From contig JAUCBN010000028.1 in NCBI GenBank assembly GCA_035048815.1, positions 8,611,001 to 8,675,000 of the forward strand: DNA of 64,000 bases, read 5' to 3'. Position 1 is the first letter of the stretch. Each line of letters opens with the position of its first letter. Below are positions 57,479 through 64,000 of the stretch, in pieces. The notes beneath the pieces were generated by a model. That model searched no databases. It worked only from the letters and a program-made list of their open reading frames with translations, and was not told where the DNA came from. Both the position numbers and the translations under genes were made by a program. The DNA comes from Abelmoschus esculentus (Eukaryota; Streptophyta; Magnoliopsida; Malvales; Malvaceae).

Positions 57479-58394
57479 TGTAGAACTAATGTTTTGATAT
57501 AATAATTGAAAAAAGTTTTGAACTAATTTGAAAAGATTAAAAATGATTTTAAGTTCAAACAACTTGAAAATAACCTTGAGACATTTTCTAAGGTTTTCAA
57601 TGATGTTTTTAAATGATTTAAAGAAACCAAAGAAGTGTTTTTAACATAAGCGTTTCAATACACCTTCTAGGTGTTTCGATACAGTCATGCTTTTCAAAGG
57701 CAAAACTTCATATGTATTTCTACACAGTCTTGGACCGTTTCGATACGTTTTGTCACTATGAATTTTGGTTTCGATACAGCAAATACCTGTTTCGATACCA
57801 CTTGCACACGTTTTGGTACCACTTGCACTAGAAGTAGAAATTAGCCTTGAAACAAGCTCCAAACGGCTCCAAATCAATCCCAACTGCTAGAAGCTTATTT
57901 GAGATGATAAAATAAAGCCTCAAACATCAAGAGAATACTAATGCTTTCATTCTTAGAGCTTAATTGTCATCCTTTGGGTAGACAATACTTGTGAGCTTAA
58001 TGTATATGTATGCTCAAGTGTCTTAGAATTGGGTGAGAGCTTAGTTCAAATAATTAGCCTTATTAGAAGGATTACAGGTTTACTTAGAATTCTCTTTCTG
58101 AGTGATTTTCCAAAGTTTGGTTGTGAAGTTTGGATGCTTGATTCGGATTGTGAATCAAGGTTGTAAGGTTATCCCTTTGTTCCTCAAAAGGTTGAATTCT
58201 TAGTGAATTTTGGAAATACTTAGTAGGAAGCTAAGGTAGTGGATGTAGGACTTGGATTAGAAGTTCGAACCACTCTAAATCCTTAGTGTCCAAATTTTTT
58301 AATTTTTGCTTCCACACAAATCACCAAAATTACCATCTCTCCATCACTTGGCAAGGATAAATCGATTATCCATCGAGCAACATCAAGCCTAACA
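57479..58394 (+). mobile_element. Element F 5' LTR (internally deleted)
   Basis: TGTAGAACTAATG to CAAGCCTAACA. 916 bases against 1161 in its partner. The missing part lies in the TTTCGATAC repeat region, where 60790-61020 of the 3' LTR has no counterpart. Confidence 0.9.
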
Positions 58395-58408
58395 ATTGAT
58401 AGCAGAGA
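58395..58408 (+). other. Element F primer-binding site, mutated
   Basis: ATTGATAGCAGAGA, directly after the LTR, matches the initiator tRNA-Met type ATTGGTATCAGAGC at 11 of 14 positions. Confidence 0.65.
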
Positions 58409-58539
58409 GAGGCTCAATCGAGAAGGATTAACATCCTATTGAAAAGATCAAAATAGCTCAAGTAATTATCGATCAACCGACGACTTATGGAACATTCCAT
58501 TGATAAGCCACTTTTCTTTGACAGGTCAAACTATCCTCG

Positions 58540-59790
58540 TTGAAAGATAAAGATGATGTAATTTATTAAAGGAAAAGATTACAAGCTATGGGATATAGTT
58601 GAATATGGACCGTTTGTGACAAAGGAACAAAGGCGAAATAGAACATTGAAGACCGTAAGAAAATGATGCTAAATTGTAAAGCATTACACATTCTCTTTTG
58701 TGCATTCCATCCAAACATCTATGAGAAGATGTATTCTTATGAGATTACAAAAGAATTTTGGGATAAGCTCGAAGTTAAATACGAAGGTAAAAATGAAGTA
58801 AAGGAGACCAAGATTGGGCTCCTCATCCAAGAGTATGAGAACTTCAAGATGAATCCAAAAGAGGACATTGCAAAGATGTTCGATCGCTTTTCCACCATTA
58901 TAAATGGACTTAGAGGATATAGAGAGATCATTCCGGAGGAAAAACTTGTTTGAAAGCTTATTTATTCCCTTCCCGAGTCATGAGACTCATAAAGGAACAC
59001 CGCCATTGAAGGCAAAAATTTAAAGATTCTCAAACTTGATGAACTCATGGGGTTGCACCTCACACATTAAATCAAGATGAAAGGAAAAGAAGAGGATAAG
59101 AAAAATGAAGATATTAGATCAATGAGAAAGAAGAAGATTCAAGAGCTTGGTGTAAATGTCAACACCATTACTTTCAATTCCTCCAAGTGCATCCACTTTC
59201 AAGATTCAAGTGAGGAGGATATCGAAGAAGATGAAGAGCTTGGCCTACTCTTCATGGACTTCAATCGATTCGTGATGAACAAAATGAAGAAATCTTCAAA
59301 GAACGAATCAAAGAAGAAGATGAAGGATTCCCACCACAAGCAAATCATAAAGGGATCATCTTCAAAGAAGCAAGCATATATGACTACTTAAAGTGATGGT
59401 ACTCCACCGAAAATGAAGAAGTCAACCTATGCTTTATGGCCCTCAATGTGGGGGAGGTAAATTTTAACTCATCTATCTCCAATTCATACTCATTTGATGA
59501 GGTATAAGAAGCCTATGATAAATTGAATTTTGAATTTAAAGCTTCATTTTCTAAAATCAAAAAGATGATTTTAAAGCAAAAAGTAGAAAATGATTTACTT
59601 TCAAAAACCAATTTTTAAATTGAAGCAAGCTTGAAAAAATTTGAACTTAAAGTTTTTGATTTGCTAAACTTGCTTCAAAATATAAAAAAAGATCATCAAA
59701 TTGCTTTAGATGATCTTAAGAAGGAAAAAGATTTGATTTCCAAAGAGCTTAAAAAGAAAACTAATTTGAGAAAATCAAATTTTTACATAA
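58540..59790 (+). pseudogene. SIRE-like copia gag (element F), broken
   Basis: Copia capsid gene. ORF 58663-58953 shows NCKALHILFCAF, YSYEITKEFWDKLEVKYEGK, VKETKIGLLIQEYENFKMNP, DIAKMFDRFSTIINGL and EEKLV (UBN2-type gag), then a TGA. The next open piece, 59077-59391, is an acidic and lysine-rich linker (SSEEDIEEDEELGLLFMDFN). After another stop near 59391 comes the coiled C-terminal part (FSKIKKMILKQKVENDLLSK, DDLKKEKDLISKELKKK; to about 59790). No zinc knuckle is visible. The internal region downstream, 59791-60485, has no recognisable pol sequence. Confidence 0.85.
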
Positions 59791-60485
59791 AATAATTTAG
59801 TGCCCCTATATTTGAAAATGGAATTTTTTTTTGAAGTGTTTGGATCCAAAAAGTACTAATCACTTAAACTATAAAGGATGAAATTGAAAAATGAATTCCT
59901 GAGGGGGACTAAATTATGTGCTTCTAATATTAAAGGATCCAAAGTAATTTGGATACTAAAAATTTCTTGATTGTTTCTTTTAGGTGTAATAGAGGTATAA
60001 GCAACAAAGTGCAACATTAAGGGGAAGCTCCACACATACAAGAAGGAAACTTGTAGAATGAATCCTTCACATCCTCCCTTGAGTTCAAGTATGGTAAAAT
60101 TTCTAGTTGAATTTATTTTAATTTTCTTGTTTTCTTATATTTATTTTAAATAGATTATCATAATTGTTAGACTAACACTAGTGATTTCATGAGTAAGAGG
60201 GGCTTTTGTTTTTTATAAACAAACTTTTAATATTTGATTTTAAAACAATTGATATTTTTAAATTCTCGTATATTATAAGCTTTAAATATTTTCAAATTTG
60301 TTTTGAACCATTTTTGATATAATAAAAAGGGGAAGAATGCTATGCAAAATTGCTTTTTAATTGGATAAGGGGGAACTTTAAATGATTTGATTCTTTTATT
60401 ATCTTATTCAAGTTTTAAATCACAAAGGGGGAGAAATCTCAAAACAATTTTTCAAGTTGGTTTATTATATCAAAAATGGGGAGAT
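59791..60485 (+). other. Element F 3' internal region, no pol
   Basis: AT-rich, with stops in all frames. It ends in several GGGGGAGAAAT / GGGGAACTT purine runs typical of the sequence before a SIRE polypurine tract (60340-60485). Confidence 0.55.
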
Positions 60486-61646
60486 TGTAGAACTAATGTT
60501 TTGATATAATAATTTAAAAATAGTTTTGGACTAATTTGAAAAGACTTAAAAAATAGTTTTAAGTTCAAACAACTTGAAAATAACCTTGAGACATTCTATA
60601 AGGTTTTCAAAGTTGTTTTTAAATGATTTATAGAAACCAAAGTAATGTTTTTTAAACATACGTTTCGATACACCTACCAGGTGTTTCGATACAGTTATGC
60701 TTTTCAAAGGCAAAACTTCACAGGCGTTTCAATATGGTTTTGGACCGTTCCGATACGTTTCACCATTGTGAATTTTGGTTTCGATACATAACAAACACCC
60801 ATTTCGATACACCTGTATCGAAACTTGTTTTAGGTGTTTTGATAAACCTCTAACGGTTTTATAAAAATTCCCAATGACTTTATAAACCTCCCAACGACTA
60901 TGAGCAGTTCAGTTGTTTCGATACCATGAGCTAAGGGTTTCGATATGCCTTGTAGGCATTGCGATACCAATTCTTAATTGTAGGTTCAACGGCTATTTCC
61001 TAAAGTAGCAGTATCGAAACAGATTCCACGTGTTTCGATACCACTTGCACTAAAAGTAGAAATTAGCCTTGAAACAGGCTCTAAACGGCTCCAAATCAAT
61101 CTCAACGGTCACCAACGGCTAGAAGCTCATTTGAGATGATAAAATAAAGCCTCAAATATCAAGAGAAGATTAATGCTTCCATTGTCAACATCATACGATT
61201 CAAGAAATATCTTAGAGCTTAGTTCTCATCTTTTGGATAAACAACACTTATGAGCTTAATGTATATGTATGCTCAAGTGTCTTAGGATTGTGTGAGAGCT
61301 TAGTTGCAAACAAATAGCCTTATGAGAATGATTACAAGTTTGCTTAGAATTCTCTTTGTGAGTAATTTCCCAAAGTTTAGTTTGGATGCTTGATTCGGAT
61401 TGTGAATCAAGGTTGTAAGGTTATCCCTTTGTTCCTTAAAAGGTTGTATTCTTAGTGAATTTTGGAAATCCTTTGTAAGAAGTTAAGATAGTGGATGTAG
61501 GATTTGGGTTAGAAATCCGAACCACTCTAAATCCTTTGTGTCTAAATTGTTTAATTTTTGCTTTCACATAAATCACCCAAATTATCATCTCTCTATCACT
61601 TGGCAATGTTAAATCGGTTATCTATCGAGCAACATCAAACCTAACA
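60486..61646 (+). mobile_element. Element F 3' LTR
   Basis: TGTAGAACTAATG to CAAACCTAACA, preceded by the purine tract. It holds about fifteen TTTCGATAC-type repeats between 60655 and 61045. Highly similar to the 5' LTR outside the region deleted there. Confidence 0.9.
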
Positions 61647-62179
61647 AATATTCTTAAAAAAACTAATAATTTTTTATAGATTATAAGAATACAAATACTT
61701 ACAAAAAATTATTCAAATAAAACAAAGAAAAAATATAATAATTTCTCAAAATCAACAAATAGAAAATATTATTCAAAGTAATACAATTAAATGAAATAAA
61801 TAAAAAAAGAAAATGAAAAATTGAAAAAAAATGTTTACTTGGAGTCGCTGAAGATGAACAGAGCAAATGGAGGAGTGGTTTTAGTTTGAGCAGGAGGCTG
61901 ATTTTTCCTTTTAATTTATTTTCTAATATAAAATTTAAATGAAAACAGTTAAAAGAAAAATATATATTATAGTCGGGTATTTTTTCCAAGTCAATCTTGA
62001 ATTATTAAATACTTAAGAATATAAAGGGAATCACATTTACACTATTTAATGAAAAAAATGCTAATATTGGGATTTTTTTATTACCTCATGATAAGAATCC
62101 TTCAAACCAAACTTGAACAGTGATTATAGAAAATAATATTCTATATGGTAATAATGTTTTTCATGAACCAAACGTCCCC
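61647..62179 (-). other. Remainder of the PIF/Harbinger element
   Basis: The half of the split DNA transposon beyond copia element F. It has a 96-codon hydrophobic minus-strand ORF at 61699-61989 with no recognisable motif, probably chance in AT-rich DNA. Confidence 0.5.
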
Positions 62180-62382
62180 TTAAGATTAATTAGGTATTTT
62201 ATTATAATATATTTAAAAGTTAATGGTGAGTTGAAAAATAAAGTGTTGTGGTATAATTGGTTATTACGTCAATTAAACACGTTGAAGATCTTCGATTCAA
62301 GTTCAGGGGACGCTAGTTGAAACATGTGGAGCTTTACGAGAAGAAGATGGGAATAGAGATGGTTTTCTCTGAACCACTACCA

Positions 62383-62899
62383 GTAGGAGTGAATGTTCGA
62401 TCGAGTCTACTCAAAAAATTTCATGTTATTTGAGTTGACGAGTCTAATATAATCATTCAAACTTTCATTCATTTTTTTTCGAATTGAGTCGAGTTGAAAA
62501 AATTTAAGTTGAATGGAGTCAAGTTTTCGAGTTTGTATAAAAATTTAATTGTTATTATTTGTTATGTTATAGTACGAATTGATTGTAATTTAAACAACTT
62601 TCAATAATCATATAAGATATGTATATATATATATATATATTTCTTCATATTTTTATATATCTTTATATATATCATAAAAATTTGAAAAACTCACATTAAA
62701 CTTTAAAAAATCATATAATTACTAAAATTTTGAGTTATTCAAATTTCTATTTTACAACTCAATTTTATTTGAATTTTTTCGATTCGACTCGAGCTTATGA
62801 AATTTTAAGTCATATCAAGAAGAACTGAGAATTTTCACCTCGAGTCAAGTTAAGTTATTCAGTTTTTTTGAATCGATTCGAGTTTTGCTCACCCCTAAC
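62383..62899. mobile_element. MITE candidate, about 0.5 kb, GAGTCGAGTT-rich
   Basis: The ends TAGGAGTGAATG and, inverted, TTAGGGGTGAGCAAAAC form a short imperfect inverted pair. The interior is full of GAGTCGAGTT / CGATTCGACTCGAG units, as in the intronic repeat at 35985-36440. An (AT)n run lies at 62620-62642. No clear duplication is visible, so the class (perhaps hAT-like) is open. Confidence 0.55.
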
Positions 62900-62977
62900 T
62901 ATCAGGGACCACAATTCAACTTTCAAAAGTTTAGTGATAGAAGAAAAAGTGTTCTAGAAGTTTAGGGATTATTGTTA

Positions 62978-64000
62978 TGTGGGTGTAATGAGAGTGTAAA
63001 GCAATAAAATGATTCGCTCTCGTTCAAGTGTACACATCATACAAATAATAAAGTGTGTGAGTGAGATCGTTCCCATGAAAATTGATAAGGAAATTCAAAA
63101 GTATAATTAACACATATAAATGTTGATAATTTCTTTTACATGAAAATAAACTAAAACAAAACTGTAAATATCACTAAAATGTTGTAGCAAAATAAAGAGT
63201 TGAGATAGGAGTACCAAGATAATAGTATATATTAGATATCGTCTCCACAGGGATTGATTTGGGAAACTTTACTTAAGTTATCACATTGTAAAATAAAAGA
63301 AAAGATAGATGAAATCAGACAAGTGAGAGAAGAGATTGGATTATCTTGAGTTGTGGAGCGATGTACGAATTAAATTCTTCTTTGTAAATGAGTGCTCGCA
63401 CCGCTCAATTCGTTCTAGAAATTGGGCTCATTCGTATTGCCTAGTTAGTTCTTCATATGCGTGGGCAATTGTGATGGCAGAATTGCTTGGGAAATTGGGG
63501 GGACTATCCTCAAATTTTGGCGAATCATTCTTCAATAGTCTCCATTATCCCTAACACAAAACTCTATTAATTGTACAATAACCAATCTTGCGCACCTATT
63601 AGTTGTTAATCCTGCACTTATCCCTAAGTCGGATTAGTTCTCACGCACTTGGATTGAACCATGATTATTCGTTTCATGAATCTAATTCTCCCGAATATAG
63701 ATAAATGTATTATTTATCGAGATCCTTTCCCAATTCCCTCGCAAACCAAATAAGATGCTAAAAATAAGCAAACTTTGATTAAGAACAACTTAAATACATC
63801 GATAAAATCCAAATCGTATCTCACAACCATAAAAAATAACTCAAACCAATTATATCAATTCATGGTTGTGTTCTAAATATATACAAAGAATATTCGCAAT
63901 TCTATTCTCTAATTCAACTTTTTTCTTCAACTCCCCAATTCGACTCATGCCTTAGCATGACACCATGCTCTTCTATTTATAAGGCTTGGTTTGGTCAAAG
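62978..64000 (-). mobile_element. Partial Ty3/gypsy LTR at the window edge
   Basis: It shares the ordered blocks of the other Athila/Tat-type LTRs in the window: CAAGTGTACAC near the end, the 20-base block at 63237-63256, CATGAATCTAATTCTCCCGA and a TATA box (CCTTATAAATAG, minus strand, near 63980). The left boundary is approximate and it continues beyond 64000. Confidence 0.65.

Larger units (their letters stand above)
57479..61646 (+). mobile_element. SIRE-like copia element F, gag-only, non-autonomous
   Basis: 5' LTR 57479-58394, primer site 58395-58408, gag region 58540-59790, purine tract AAAAATGGGGAGAT just before 60486, and 3' LTR 60486-61646. A perfect AATAT duplication flanks it (57474-57478, 61647-61651). 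The interior is only 2.1 kb and has no protease, integrase or reverse transcriptase motif. It lies inside the PIF/Harbinger element. Confidence 0.9.
56601..62179 (-). mobile_element. PIF/Harbinger DNA transposon, split by a copia element
   Basis: The ends GGGTGCGTTTGGATCACGAA (56601) and, inverted, GGGGACGTTTGGTTCATGAA (62179) form a terminal inverted repeat. A TTA duplication lies on each side (56598-56600, 62180-62182), the PIF/Harbinger target signature. Excluding the copia element and one 5-bp duplicate it is about 1.4 kb, too short for both usual genes. It keeps a fragment of ORF1 (Myb/SANT-like) and lacks the DDE transposase, so it is a deletion derivative. Confidence 0.85.

Noticed and set aside
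61699..61989. 96-codon ORF as PIF/Harbinger transposase
   Set aside because: No DDE-type motifs; Phe/Leu-rich composition from AT-rich DNA.

Overview
The window is nuclear DNA of a flowering plant, most likely a eudicot. It is AT-rich, with intron-containing coding fragments, plant-type LTR retrotransposons (Ty3/gypsy Athila/Tat-like and chromovirus-like LTRs; Ty1/copia SIRE-like and one other copia), a CACTA (En/Spm) transposon with plant-specific TNP2 and Transposase_24 domains, and a PIF/Harbinger element. I see one host gene, a three-exon RING-H2 (ATL7/58/59-like) ubiquitin ligase on the minus strand at 35159-37434. Nearly everything else is transposable elements in nested and broken layers. 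The species cannot be named from this sequence.

Layout. 1-1231: 3' end of a Ty1/copia element. 1232-17349: a patchwork of Ty3/gypsy pieces in both orientations, namely LTR fragments, three copies of a 'putative plant transposon protein' ORF (PF20167-like), gag and protease pseudogenes, one Athila-like 5' LTR with its primer-binding site, and a truncated long LTR. 17350-33109: a minus-strand CACTA transposon whose Transposase_24 gene is split by two LTR insertions, one of which carries a third LTR inside it (18658-25096 containing 19986-23516; 25222-28798). Its TNP2 transposase has lost the catalytic core. 33416-34017: a small solo LTR. 34018-40544: the only gene-bearing island, with the RING-H2 gene, MITE-like repeats, microsatellites and a long inverted-repeat element. 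40545-56506: a minus-strand SIRE-like copia element containing a complete Ty3/gypsy insertion (42630-51000, GATGA target-site duplication on both sides) and another LTR (54264-55439). 56601-62179: a PIF/Harbinger element (TTA duplication) split by a SIRE-like gag-only copia element (57479-61646, AATAT duplication). 62383-62899: a MITE candidate. 62978-64000: part of another gypsy LTR.

The most interesting object is the gypsy family best seen at 42630-51000. It has LTRs, a tRNA-Asp-type primer-binding site, gag, protease and a polypurine tract, but its internal region has no reverse transcriptase or integrase. Instead it carries a roughly 500-codon ORF with a PF20167-like domain, followed by a second, internal copy of the polypurine-tract motif. 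Remains of the same 3' half occur at 9131-13931 and, as fragments, at 1232-2933 and 5196-5868. It therefore looks like a successful non-autonomous family that must borrow enzymes from a relative. A second cross-cutting pattern is that LTRs of unrelated gypsy and copia families carry arrays of short near-palindromes centred on TCGA.

All family assignments come from reading motifs by eye. No database search was run.
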